A stretch of 37,162 nt of DNA from an uncultured Subdoligranulum sp. (GTDB lineage: Bacteria; Bacillota_A; Clostridia; Oscillospirales; Ruminococcaceae), in the NCBI RefSeq assembly GCF_937890665.1, contig NZ_CALADU010000086.1:1-37162 (forward strand). Direction: 5' to 3'. The position numbers and the translations under genes were made by a program. Shown one piece after another: positions 24,017-32,276 of the stretch. The notes beneath the pieces were generated by a model that saw nothing but the letters and a program-made list of their open reading frames with translations, was not told where the DNA came from and made no database searches. Position 1 is the first letter of the stretch, and the number at the start of each line of letters is the position of its first letter.

Positions 24017-24774
24017 AGCCGCACCTCCCCACAAAGCCGCATTTTGGCTGCACGCAGCCCCCGGGCTGCTATGGCGGAGAGCAGTGCCGACAGCACCACA
24101 ATGACCAGCGTCCAAGCAAACACATCCGGTGTGGAAAGGGTGATCTTGGCACGGTAGAGGGCATCCCCCCCCGAATGATCCGGCAAGCCGATGACTTCCG
24201 CCGAGACGCCGCTTTTCCAGCACATGCCCATGGCGGCAATGCAGCTTTCGCAAAAGGACGGGAAGATGCCCGGCAGCCAGATGTATCGCAGCCGCGCTGT
24301 CCATGACAGCCGATATACCCGCGCCATCTCCAACAACTGAGGGTCTGTATCCGCGATACCGGCCAACACCCCGGCGTACACTACCGGCAGCACGTGGGTG
24401 AAACTGACCACTACCGAAAGATTATCGCCCCGTACCCAGAGCAGCGCCAGAATGACGAAGCTGGCCACCGGCATAGCCCGGATCAACTGCATGATAGGGT
24501 CCACAAAGACCCGCACCGCATGCCAGCGGGATCCCGCCGCGCCCAGCACCAAGCCGCCCAACACCGCCAGCAGAAACCCGGCTACAATGCGCAGGGCACT
24601 AAACCCAATGCGCTGCCAAAACTCCGGAGTAGGCAGTAAGCGGGCCAATGCCCCGAAGGTTTGCAGCGGCGTTGCCAAAAACAGCCCGCCATGCCCCAAC
24701 GTCAACGCGGCAATCTGCCACAGAATGACCCAGACAAGAATGGCCAGCAGGCGTTCCCGGTAGTTAGACGCCAT
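24013..24774 (-). CDS. ABC transporter permease (nitrate/sulfonate/taurine type)
   Basis: 253 residues starting MASNYRERLL at 24774; the start overlaps the end of the binding-protein gene by 11 bases, suggesting translational coupling, as there is only a weak ribosome binding site. About six membrane helices are visible. The ATPase-contact loop EMARVYRLSWTARLRYIWLPGIFPSF (split around residues 165-190, with the EAA-like pattern and G in LPG) is typical of SsuC/TauC permeases. Substrate cannot be read directly from it. Confidence 0.92.
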   Translation of the reverse strand: MASNYRERLLAILVWVILWQIAALTLGHGGLFLATPLQTFGALARLLPTPEFWQRIGFSALRIVAGFLLAVLGGLVLGAAGSRWHAVRVFVDPIMQLIRAMPVASFVILALLWVRGDNLSVVVSFTHVLPVVYAGVLAGIADTDPQLLEMARVYRLSWTARLRYIWLPGIFPSFCESCIAAMGMCWKSGVSAEVIGLPDHSGGDALYRAKITLSTPDVFAWTLVIVVLSALLSAIAARGLRAAKMRLCGEVRL

Positions 24775-25801
24775 AGTAGAAGTCGTCCGCAGGCAGCGCA
24801 CCGCCCACGCTGGTGGGATCCGCGTCATAGAGAACTTGGAAGTAGTTGGTCAGATCCGTCTTCATCTGTTCCCCGGTCTCAAAGACGATGTTGCACTCCG
24901 GCAAAGCTTTCTGGGCCAGCGCGGCTTTGGCAACGATACCGTAGCTTTCGCACAGTGCCGCCGTGCCTTCCAGATCGGTGTTGGCAGCCTCCACACTGGC
25001 CGCGTAACCGTCGAGGAACGTTGCAAACGCATCGGGGTCCGCCTCCACGGCGTCTTTGCGGACTACCAACACACCGGTGACCAACTGAGAGCCGGCCACT
25101 TTCTGCCACTCCTCGTTCATATCCAACGCCACCCGCAGGCCCTCAACCTGCGACAGAGCACTGGTCACAAAGGGCTGGGGCAGCATGGCAATATTGGCCA
25201 CGCCCGCCTGCACCTGACTGAGCGCCTCGGTAGCTTCGCTGCAATATTCAATGGTCACATCGGTATCCGGGTCGATGCCGTTTTCGCTCAATACATAGCG
25301 CAGCACGTATTCCGGTGTGGTCCCCTTACCGGTGGTCACAATGGTCTGGCCTTTCAAATCCGCCACCGACTGAATGCTATCACCTTTTTCCAGAATGTAA
25401 AGCACGCCCAGCGTGTTTACACAGGCGACCTCTACCTGTCCCTCGGTCTTTTGGTAGAGCGTTGCCGCCAGATTCGCGGGAATTGCCGCAGCATCCAACT
25501 CGCCCTTCACCAGCAGCGGCACGATCTCATCGGCCGCACCGTACATCGTAAAGGTATAGTCAGCCCCCTCTTCACTGTTCATCAGGTTGACCAGTCCCAT
25601 GGTGGTGGGTCCCTTCAACCCCGCAATCCGCAGCCCTTCTGCCGCAGTTTCCGGACTGGCGGTAGCTTCGGCCACCGTGGAAGCCGGCGCAGTCTCGGCG
25701 GTAGAAGCTGCCTCCGAGGAAGAAGCCGACGCCCCGCAGGCCGCCAGCGAAAGGCTCATCGCAGCGGCCACGACCGCTGCCAACATACGTTTTACTTTCA
25801 T
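24764..25801 (-). CDS. ABC transporter substrate-binding lipoprotein
   Basis: 345 residues starting MKVKRMLAAV at 25801 with AAGGAGGA upstream. A signal peptide with lipobox LAAC (Cys22) anchors it outside the cell, followed by a Ser/Ala/Glu/Thr-rich linker to about residue 55. The rest is an NMT1/SsuA-like two-lobe binding domain: LRIAGLKGPTTMGLVNLM, ADEIVPLLVKGELDAAAIPANLA, DLKGQTIVTTGKGTTPEYVLRYVL, GVANIAMLPQPFVTSAL. These families bind nitrate, sulfonates, thiamine precursors and similar small molecules; the substrate here is unknown. First gene of the operon, divergent from the Crp/Fnr-type regulator. Confidence 0.93.
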   Translation of the reverse strand: MKVKRMLAAVVAAAMSLSLAACGASASSSEAASTAETAPASTVAEATASPETAAEGLRIAGLKGPTTMGLVNLMNSEEGADYTFTMYGAADEIVPLLVKGELDAAAIPANLAATLYQKTEGQVEVACVNTLGVLYILEKGDSIQSVADLKGQTIVTTGKGTTPEYVLRYVLSENGIDPDTDVTIEYCSEATEALSQVQAGVANIAMLPQPFVTSALSQVEGLRVALDMNEEWQKVAGSQLVTGVLVVRKDAVEADPDAFATFLDGYAASVEAANTDLEGTAALCESYGIVAKAALAQKALPECNIVFETGEQMKTDLTNYFQVLYDADPTSVGGALPADDFYYGV

Positions 25802-25819
25802 CGTAGGAAATCCTCCTTC

Positions 25820-25848
25820 TTGCATTTGCGGCCCCACTATACTATAAT
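25820..25848 (+). promoter_or_regulatory. Promoter of the Crp/Fnr-type regulator gene
   Basis: TTGCAT at 25820-25825, 17-base spacer, TATAAT at 25843-25848; start predicted near 25855. Confidence 0.75.
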
Positions 25849-25864
25849 GTTAAAAAATTGTCTG
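25836..25864 (-). promoter_or_regulatory. Promoter of the ABC importer operon
   Basis: On the minus strand: CAGACA (25864-25859), 17-base spacer, TATAGT (25841-25836); start predicted near 25829. The weak -35 box overlaps the palindrome at 25862-25879, which suggests activator dependence. Confidence 0.6.
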
Positions 25865-25879
25865 TTGCCCCGGCAACAG
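25862..25879. promoter_or_regulatory. Palindrome CTGTTGCC-CC-GGCAACAG, candidate operator
   Basis: Perfect eight-base arms with a two-base centre in the divergent intergenic region. Its centre lies 41.5 bases upstream of the predicted importer start, the usual class II activator position for Crp-type proteins, and 8-25 bases downstream of the regulator's own predicted start. Binding by the adjacent regulator is inferred. Confidence 0.6.
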
Positions 25880-25899
25880 CCGCGCTTGGAGGGATGGCT

Positions 25900-26589
25900 G
25901 TGGATTACACCCCTTATTACGACGTGCTGCGCCGCACCAGTCTGTTTCGCGGCATGAGCGACCTTGATTTGGATGCTTTAACCGCCTGTTTTAGCCCCCA
26001 TGTTCGGCGGTACGACCGCGGCGAGCTGCTGCTGATGGCAGGCTACGAAACCCATGAAGTGGGGGTGGTGTTAGAAGGCGAGATCGTCGCCGCCAAACCT
26101 ATGCCGGACGGCAGCGCCGTGGTCATGGCTCACATGGGGCCCAGTGGAATTTTTGCCGACGTGCTGGCCGGCGGACGCAACAAAAGCCCTGTCAATATTA
26201 CCGCAGCATCGCCCTGCCTGATCCTCTTTCTCCCCTGTGAGGCGTTGCTGCACCCCTGTGAAGCACTGCATCCCGCCCATTTGCAGTTGCTGCACAACTG
26301 GTTGGAAACGATCAGCAGCAAATACTTTGCGTTGGACCGCCGGTTGGAATTGCTGTGCTGCCACAGCCTGCGGGGGCGGATCTGCCTTTGGCTGTTGGAG
26401 CAGCGGGACCAAGCGGGAGCCGATACCTTCTCCACCGCACTGAGCCGGGCAGAACTTGCCTCCTACCTGAACTGCGACCGCAGTGCTTTGTGCCGGGAAC
26501 TGAGCCGCATGCAAGCGGAGGGGTTGGTGGAGTTGTTCCACCGCAGTTTTAAGCTGCCCGATCCCGACCGGCTGCGCACAGCGTGGTAA
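25900..26589 (+). CDS. Crp/Fnr family transcriptional regulator
   Basis: 229 residues from the GTG at 25900, chosen because GGAGGG ends six bases upstream; the ATG at 25894 directly touches that site and the earlier TTG lies before the palindrome. Residues about 8-125 are a cyclic-nucleotide-binding fold (LLLMAGYETHEVGVVLEGEIVAAK), residues about 130-150 the dimer helix, and 155-225 a winged helix with recognition helix region CDRSALCRELSRMQAEGLVEL. The cAMP-binding phosphate cassette is not recognisable. It has nine cysteines, with a regular PC-x5-PC-x5-PC series at 105-120. It probably controls the divergent importer. Confidence 0.88.
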   Translation: MDYTPYYDVLRRTSLFRGMSDLDLDALTACFSPHVRRYDRGELLLMAGYETHEVGVVLEGEIVAAKPMPDGSAVVMAHMGPSGIFADVLAGGRNKSPVNITAASPCLILFLPCEALLHPCEALHPAHLQLLHNWLETISSKYFALDRRLELLCCHSLRGRICLWLLEQRDQAGADTFSTALSRAELASYLNCDRSALCRELSRMQAEGLVELFHRSFKLPDPDRLRTAW

Positions 26590-26592
26590 CCG

Positions 26593-26621
26593 TTGCACGC
26601 CCCTATCGCCCATGGTATAAT
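26593..26621 (+). promoter_or_regulatory. Promoter of the glycosyltransferase gene
   Basis: TTGCAC at 26593-26598, 17-base spacer, TGG-TATAAT (extended -10) at 26613-26621, four bases after the regulator stop codon. Confidence 0.85.
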
Positions 26622-26677
26622 AAAGTCGTTTGCATGGGCTTTGCCCGTTTCTATCATCATCGATTGAGGTACCGGTC

Positions 26678-27664
26678 ATGGAAAACCGCGAAACACCTAT
26701 TTTGTACATTGTGATCCCCTGCTACAACGAGCAGGAAGTCCTGCCGTTGACGGCCCCTTTGTTCCTGCAAAAGATTCAAGATCTGACGGCCGCCGGCAAG
26801 ATCAGCGCGGACAGCCGCGTTTTGTTTGTGAACGACGGATCCAAGGACCGCACCTGGGAAATCATCCGAGAATTCGCTGCGTCGGATCCCCATTATGTGG
26901 GCATCTGCCAAAGCCGCAACCGTGGGCACCAGAATGCTGTGCTGGCCGGCCTGATGGAGGCCAAGGACCGCTGCGACATCACCATCTCCATCGACTGTGA
27001 CGGACAGGATGACATCAACGCCATGGACGGCATGGTGGATGCCTACCGGGATGGCTGCGATGTGGTTTACGGCGTGCGCAGCAAGCGGGACACCGACACA
27101 TTCTTTAAACGATTCACCGCTGAGGCTTTCTACAAACTGCTCAACGCCATGGGGGCTGAAGTGGTCTTCAATCACGCGGATTACCGCCTCATGAGCGCCC
27201 GCGTCCTACAAGAGTTTTCCAAATTCAAGGAAGTGAACCTCTTCCTGCGAGGCATGGTCCCGTTGGTAGGCTTCAAATCCACCTGTGTGAGTTATGAACG
27301 TCACGAGCGTCTGGCCGGCGAAAGTCACTACCCGTTGTCCAAAATGTTGTCGCTGGCCTTTGACGGCATCACCAGCCTATCCATCAAGCCGATTCGCTTC
27401 ATCACCGGGTTCGGCGTAATCGTAGCACTGATCAGCTTTATCGGCGTGCTGTGGGCGGTGATTGAAGCCGCATTGGGCATGACGGTTTCGGGTTGGGCCA
27501 GCACTACCAGCATCATCTGCTTTGTTTCCGGTGTACAGCTGATCTGTCTGGGCGTGATCGGAGAATATATCGGCAAAATCTACATGGAAACCAAACAGCG
27601 CCCGCGGTACATCATCAGTGAAACCACCCCCAACTTTACACCGAACGAGGAGGACGACGCATGA
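26678..27664 (+). CDS. GtrB-like membrane glycosyltransferase (GT family 2)
   Basis: 328 residues from the ATG at 26678 (GAGGT upstream). The GT2 domain has IVIPCYNEQE near residue 12, VNDGSKDRTWEII at 51, NRGHQNAVLAGL at 81, the metal-binding ISIDCDGQDD with Asp106 and Asp108, and a YRLMSARVL motif. Two C-terminal membrane helices (about 238-265 and 275-300) end in GEYIGKIYMETKQRPRY, the hallmark of GtrB/DPM1-like enzymes. These transfer glucose or another hexose from a nucleotide sugar to undecaprenyl phosphate, giving a carrier lipid used for surface glycan or teichoic acid decoration outside. Overlaps the next gene by ATGA. A GT-C flippase or transferase is not adjacent, but a GT-C-like gene lies at 32355-34775. 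Confidence 0.94.
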   Translation: MENRETPILYIVIPCYNEQEVLPLTAPLFLQKIQDLTAAGKISADSRVLFVNDGSKDRTWEIIREFAASDPHYVGICQSRNRGHQNAVLAGLMEAKDRCDITISIDCDGQDDINAMDGMVDAYRDGCDVVYGVRSKRDTDTFFKRFTAEAFYKLLNAMGAEVVFNHADYRLMSARVLQEFSKFKEVNLFLRGMVPLVGFKSTCVSYERHERLAGESHYPLSKMLSLAFDGITSLSIKPIRFITGFGVIVALISFIGVLWAVIEAALGMTVSGWASTTSIICFVSGVQLICLGVIGEYIGKIYMETKQRPRYIISETTPNFTPNEEDDA

Positions 27665-28233
27665 GCCGTCAAGTTTGGAAGGGTTCTACCCTGCTTAATC
27701 CCGAGCCGCCGGTCTTGGTAAGCTGCGGCAGCCCCGATCATCCCAACCTGATCACCGTGGGTTGGTGCGGCACCATCTGTACCCAGCCGCCTATGCTTTC
27801 CATCAGCGTGCGCCCCGAGCGATACAGTCACCATCTGATTCAAGAGAGTGGTGAGTTTGTGGTCAACCTGCCCACCGAATCGCTGGTACGTGCGGTGGAT
27901 TGGTGCGGCGTCAAAAGCGGCCGCGATGTGGATAAGTTCGCAGCCATGAAACTGACCCCCGCCCCGGCTTCCAAAGTAGGGACCGTGCTGCTGGAAGAAA
28001 GCCCCATCAATCTGGAGTGCAAAGTCACGCAGATCATTCCGCTGGGAAGTCACGACCTATTTTTGGCAGAGTGTGTGGCAGTGGATGTGGATGAGCGGCT
28101 GCTCAATGAGGACGGTAAGCTCTGTCTGAACAAAGCCAAGCTCATCGTATATTCCCATGGCGACTATCTGGCTTTGGGTCGTCGGTTGGGTACTTTTGGG
28201 TACAGCGTGCGTAAGCGCAAACCCCGACGCTGA
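27661..28233 (+). CDS. Flavin reductase-like domain protein (flavoredoxin type)
   Basis: 190 residues starting in an ATGA overlap with the glycosyltransferase, with GAGGAGG upstream. It has the FMN-binding flavin-reductase-like fold: PPVLVSCGSPDHPNLITVGWCGTICTQPPMLSISVRPERYSHHLIQESGEFVVNLP over residues about 17-72, including the S/T-x-R/P flavin contacts, then VDWCGVKSGRDVDKF and a PINLECKV strand. Family members bind FMN and reduce flavins or iron complexes using electrons from NAD(P)H or ferredoxin. The translational coupling to a lipid-linked glycosyltransferase is unexpected, and no joint function is known to me. The C-terminus is basic (KRKPRR). Confidence 0.92.
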   Translation: MSRQVWKGSTLLNPEPPVLVSCGSPDHPNLITVGWCGTICTQPPMLSISVRPERYSHHLIQESGEFVVNLPTESLVRAVDWCGVKSGRDVDKFAAMKLTPAPASKVGTVLLEESPINLECKVTQIIPLGSHDLFLAECVAVDVDERLLNEDGKLCLNKAKLIVYSHGDYLALGRRLGTFGYSVRKRKPRR

Positions 28234-28248
28234 AAAAAATAGAGCAAA

Positions 28249-28283
28249 GAGAAAAACGCCCCGAAGGGAATTTCCTTCGGGGC
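28249..28283. terminator. Bidirectional terminator between converging genes
   Basis: GCCCCGAAGG/CCTTCGGGGC stem (28258-28283). On the minus strand it is followed by GTTTTTCTC, a strong signal for the binding-protein gene; the plus side has only ATTTCGTTT. Confidence 0.88.
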
Positions 28284-28297
28284 ATTTCGTTTATCCT

Positions 28298-29278
28298 TTA
28301 AGATACCGGAAACAGTACCTTCTGGCTATCCAATGCGAAAAGATTTTGTCGGTTGATGATGCGGGTTGCGGTATCCACATGTTTCTCTACCGCGCTGCGT
28401 TGTCCCGCCAGCAGTTTGTAAGCGCTTTGCACACCAAAATACCCCATTTCGTAGGTATTCTGAATGACCAGTACGTCTACCACACCGGTCTGCAGGGCGT
28501 CCACTGTAATCAGATTGGAGTCAAACGCTACCATCCACAGCGAATCCGCCAGTTGCAGCTCTTCCACCGCCTGTGCGGCGCCCACGCTGGTGGGCTCGTT
28601 GAATGCCAACAAAACATTGATCTCGGGGTGTGCACGCAGCATCTCCAGTGTATCTTCCCGCGCACTGTTGGCCTCCGCCAGCGTATGGATCGTTGCCACC
28701 ACCTGCGCACGGCCGCTTTCCGTCAGTGCATCCACCGCGCCTCGCTCTCGTTCCTGCCCGTTGGCACTGTTTATATCGTAATTGACGATGCCAACCTGCA
28801 AGTCTCCCGTAGTGCCGTCCAGTGCAGCTTCGGCGGCCATCTGCCCGGCACTGTAATTGTCGGTGCCGATGTAGGTAGCCACCTCCCCTGAATTGACCGC
28901 CGAATCAATGACCACAATCTTGACGCCCTGCGCCGCCGCTTTATCGATGGCAGGCGCGTTGGCATCATAGTCGATAGCCGAGAAAACCAATGCCTGCGCA
29001 CCGTTTTCTACCGCCTCCGCGATCATATCGTTCTGGGCTTCATAGTCTTCCTCGGTTTCGGGGCCTACAATGCTCAAATCCAGATTGTACTCGGTGGCGG
29101 CGGCTTCTGCCCCCACAAAAACGGCTTTCCAGAAATCCGTCTGGGTGGATTTGGCCACCAATGCCACCTTATACCGCATCGTATCCGGGGTTTTATTGCC
29201 CGCTGTACTGCAGCCTGCCAACAGGCAAGCCCCCAACACCGCCGCCGAGATGCGCAGGCGTTTACTTGGTTTTATCAT
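28298..29278 (-). CDS. Sugar-binding lipoprotein (RbsB-like), linked to a two-component system
   Basis: 326 residues. A lipoprotein signal with LLAGC (Cys23) is followed by a periplasmic-binding-protein type I domain (KVALVAKSTQTDFWKAVFVGAEAAATEYN; DMIAEAVENGAQALVFSAID; IGTDNYSAGQMAAEAAL; VLLAFNEPTSVGAAQAVEEL; VIQNTYEMGYFGVQSAYKLL). These bind monosaccharides, oligosaccharides or autoinducer-2-like ligands. It overlaps the sensor kinase gene by 17 bases with GGGAGGG upstream, so all three genes are one operon; no permease or ATPase is present. It probably presents the ligand to the sensor kinase rather than to a transporter, as in known three-component sensors. Confidence 0.92.
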   Translation of the reverse strand: MIKPSKRLRISAAVLGACLLAGCSTAGNKTPDTMRYKVALVAKSTQTDFWKAVFVGAEAAATEYNLDLSIVGPETEEDYEAQNDMIAEAVENGAQALVFSAIDYDANAPAIDKAAAQGVKIVVIDSAVNSGEVATYIGTDNYSAGQMAAEAALDGTTGDLQVGIVNYDINSANGQERERGAVDALTESGRAQVVATIHTLAEANSAREDTLEMLRAHPEINVLLAFNEPTSVGAAQAVEELQLADSLWMVAFDSNLITVDALQTGVVDVLVIQNTYEMGYFGVQSAYKLLAGQRSAVEKHVDTATRIINRQNLFALDSQKVLFPVS

Positions 29279-30986
29279 ATTCGCCCTCCCGATCTTCCGG
29301 CACCCGCGGCATGCGGATGGTCACCGTGGTTCCCTCATCGGGCACGCTCTCGATCGACAGACCGTACTGCGGGCCAAAGTAGATCCGCAGTCGATCATTC
29401 ACGTTTTTGATACCGATCCCCGTGCGGTCACTGGGTTCGTTTTGCAGCAATTCCGCCACCTGCTCCGGCGGCATGCCGATGCCGTCATCACTGACTTTGA
29501 ACAGAACGTCGTCCCCGTCTGCGGCCACTTCGATTTCGATATGTCCCGGTTCCACCAGCAGGTCCAGTCCGTGGGTGATCGCATTCTCGATGATGGGCTG
29601 CAAGGTGATCTTGTTGCACAGGTCATGCAGGCAGCTTTCATCCACCGTAAAATGATAGGTGAACTGGTTCTTGTAGCGGAATTTTTGAATCAGCAGATAG
29701 GCTTCGGCATGCTGCAGTTCTTTCTCAATAGGGATGAGTTCATGCCCCTTACTGATGCTGATACGGAAGAGCTTAGCCAGCGCATGCACCATTTTGACTG
29801 CGTCGGCATTTTTTCCGCGTTCACACATCCAGGCGATGGAGTCCAGCGTATTGTAGAGGAAATGCGGATTGATTTGTGCTTGCAGCGCCTTCAGTTCGGT
29901 TTTGCGCAGATCGATTTCCTCTTCCCGCACGGTGGTCATCAAACGCTGGATCCGCCCCACCATGTGCCCGAAGGAATCCGAGAGTTCTTGTACTTCTCGC
30001 GTGCCGGCCACCGGTTGGAAGGTAAACCCGTCGGCATCCTGCTCGAACTGCTCCATGGCCGTTTCCAACTGCTGCAGCGGACGGCTGAGCATATGGGAGA
30101 TGATCCAGCCCACCAGCAAGGCCGCTGCCAAAATCAACACCGCCGTCCCCACGGTGATACGAGCCATCTGCCAGACGCTCTCGTTCACCGTTTCGTCGAT
30201 ATAGCTGACACCGACAACCCGCCAGTTGCTGTCCGGCACATCCTGTACACTGTAGATGACGGTGTCCTCCACATAGGTTCCGCTTTTGAGTGCGGCCAAA
30301 CGGGAGGTTTCCTCCCCTTTGATGCCCGCATACAACAACTGCTGCTGGGGATGGTAGACCATGTTGCCCAGATTGTCCATCAGGTAGCAATAGCCATGCT
30401 GCCCAATGCCTACTCCGTTGATGCTGGCTCCCAACCCCGAGAAGCGGACATCCACCGCCACCCACCGGGGCATGGTTCCGCCGGGCATGGGACGCACAAT
30501 GGTAACCACCCACGGATAGTATCCTTCAAAGATGGACTCGACGTGGGGGGCACTTACATAGCCGGCGCTATTCCGCTGCGCGGTTTCCAGATCAAAAGAA
30601 AGGTTTTGTAAAATGGTATCCCGCGGGGTATAGCCCAAAGCCCAGCAGTTTTGCAGCGTGCCGCTCTCATCGTAGGTGGTAACGGCTACCACCTCGCTGC
30701 GGGCGTTGAGCCAAGCATTGAGGTAGGCGTCCCGTGTGTCTTCCGGCATATACATCTCCGCCATAACATCGGTGATGGTTTCGTCCAGATTTTCCACGTA
30801 GTTACTTACCGTTCCTACCACCTGACTGACCGCCTGCGCGGTGCTGGTGGAGGCATTTTGCACCGCCGCCGCACGATAGCTGCGCAAAAAGGCCACTACG
30901 CACAGCGCCAAGGTCACCGCTGCCACCGAAGCAATCCACGCTACAATCAGCGGGGCTGTTCGTGGTGCCCGATGCTTTCTTTTCAT
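29262..30986 (-). CDS. YesM-like sensor histidine kinase
   Basis: 574 residues from the ATG at 30986, which overlaps the response regulator stop (ATGA) and has GGAGGAG upstream. Membrane helix 1 at about 11-34, an extracellular double-Cache-like sensor region at about 45-265, helix 2 at about 276-298, HAMP at about 298-350, then the His_kinase domain with the phosphoacceptor His375 in QINPHFLYNTLDSIAWM and an ATPase domain with N box PIIENAITHGL, and glycine boxes DDGIGMPP and GIGIKNVNDRL. This is the LytS/YesM class that controls carbohydrate uptake in Firmicutes. The extracellular domain could sense a sugar itself or the neighbouring binding lipoprotein. Confidence 0.95.
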   Translation of the reverse strand: MKRKHRAPRTAPLIVAWIASVAAVTLALCVVAFLRSYRAAAVQNASTSTAQAVSQVVGTVSNYVENLDETITDVMAEMYMPEDTRDAYLNAWLNARSEVVAVTTYDESGTLQNCWALGYTPRDTILQNLSFDLETAQRNSAGYVSAPHVESIFEGYYPWVVTIVRPMPGGTMPRWVAVDVRFSGLGASINGVGIGQHGYCYLMDNLGNMVYHPQQQLLYAGIKGEETSRLAALKSGTYVEDTVIYSVQDVPDSNWRVVGVSYIDETVNESVWQMARITVGTAVLILAAALLVGWIISHMLSRPLQQLETAMEQFEQDADGFTFQPVAGTREVQELSDSFGHMVGRIQRLMTTVREEEIDLRKTELKALQAQINPHFLYNTLDSIAWMCERGKNADAVKMVHALAKLFRISISKGHELIPIEKELQHAEAYLLIQKFRYKNQFTYHFTVDESCLHDLCNKITLQPIIENAITHGLDLLVEPGHIEIEVAADGDDVLFKVSDDGIGMPPEQVAELLQNEPSDRTGIGIKNVNDRLRIYFGPQYGLSIESVPDEGTTVTIRMPRVPEDREGEYDKTK

Positions 30987-32248
30987 GAAGTTTCTCCTCC
31001 GGCAGTCACTTGTGCTGCCTGCTTGCGGCGCAATGCGCCCGGCGAGGTCCCACTGTATTTTTTGAAGCAATAACTAAAGTAGTGCTGGTCCGTATAGCCA
31101 CAGCGGCGCGCAATCTCCTGCACTTGCAGATTGGTGGTTAAAAGCAGTTGCTGGGCAGCTTCCATACGGCGGCGAATGAGGATATTGATAAAGGTCTCCC
31201 CTGCCGTCTTTTTGATGCAGGCACTCAGATGATTGGGGCTGACATCCAGCATCGCACTCAGTGACGCCAAGGAAAGGTCCTCGTCCATATACCGCTGCTC
31301 GATAATCTCCAGGGCCCGCTCACACAGGCCGCCGCCTTTACGGGTGTCGGAAGTAAAGCTGACGCCGCCTTCGCTTTCCTCGGCGGCATGCAACGCCTCC
31401 AACGCCTGCCGGTAAGCGTTGTTCAGCTCTAGGAACTGCTCCACCGGACGGCTGACCCCCACCAGCACCCGTTTGTTGAGAGCGCGTTCGGTCAGCTGGC
31501 AGATCTCATCGGCCAAGATGTGAAGGTACTCCTCGATGTCCGATAAGTTTCCCAGCAGAACCGCGACCACCCTGCCGCTGGAAGAAAAGACAAAATGCCG
31601 CAGATATTTATTGGCCAACTGTTCTACCAGCCGGACAAATCCCGGTTCACAGGCCGCGCCGTCGGACATCGCCACCGTCAGCACCACCAACAGACTGCGG
31701 TCATCGCTGCCCCGCAGTACCCCGCAAGAGGCCGCGCATTCCCGCAGGTCAGCTTCTTGCGTTTCGGGTGCACCGTCGTAATGTTCCAATACCAGCGGGA
31801 TCAGAAATGCAGCACGGTCCCCTTGATTGTTGTCACTGCGCCGCAGGCTGGCATACCGTCGGTCAATTTTCTCGTGGATGGATTTCAATTCGGCCGCCAG
31901 ACCGTCCATCGTCAACGGCTTGAGCATATAGCTGATGATGTTGTACTGAATCGCCTGCTTGGCGTATTCAAAATCATCATAGCCGCTCAAAAAGGCGATG
32001 TGCATGGCGGGACGAATCTCACGCACCTGCCGGGCCAGCTCAATGCCCGAAATAAAGGGCATACGGATGTCCGTTAACAACAGGTCAGGCTCCAACCGCT
32101 CCACCAACTCCAACGCATCCAACCCGTTGCTGGCGTTGCCCACCAGATGAAATCCCAGCGCCTCCCAGGGGGTCATGGTACAGACAGCTTCCCGCAGCTC
32201 ATCCTCGTCATCCGCCACGACCACGGTGTAAATGTTTTTTTCTGCCAT
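30983..32248 (-). CDS. YesN-like response regulator with AraC-type DNA-binding domain
   Basis: 421 residues from the ATG at 32248 (AAGGAGA upstream). The receiver domain covers about 5-125 with acidic pair DDED, phosphoacceptor Asp60 in LLLTDIRMP and Lys110 in YMLKPL. A middle region of about 180 residues follows, and the C-terminus is a double helix-turn-helix of AraC type (LSLASLSAMLDVSPNHLSACIKKTAGETF and VQEIARRCGYTDQHYFSYCFKKYSGTSPGALRR). It is the partner of the sensor kinase. First gene of the operon, with its own strong promoter (32277-32305); its targets are not visible nearby. Confidence 0.95.
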   Translation of the reverse strand: MAEKNIYTVVVADDEDELREAVCTMTPWEALGFHLVGNASNGLDALELVERLEPDLLLTDIRMPFISGIELARQVREIRPAMHIAFLSGYDDFEYAKQAIQYNIISYMLKPLTMDGLAAELKSIHEKIDRRYASLRRSDNNQGDRAAFLIPLVLEHYDGAPETQEADLRECAASCGVLRGSDDRSLLVVLTVAMSDGAACEPGFVRLVEQLANKYLRHFVFSSSGRVVAVLLGNLSDIEEYLHILADEICQLTERALNKRVLVGVSRPVEQFLELNNAYRQALEALHAAEESEGGVSFTSDTRKGGGLCERALEIIEQRYMDEDLSLASLSAMLDVSPNHLSACIKKTAGETFINILIRRRMEAAQQLLLTTNLQVQEIARRCGYTDQHYFSYCFKKYSGTSPGALRRKQAAQVTAGGETS

Positions 32249-32276
32249 ATAGGTTTCTCCTTCTTTTTCTGGCTTC

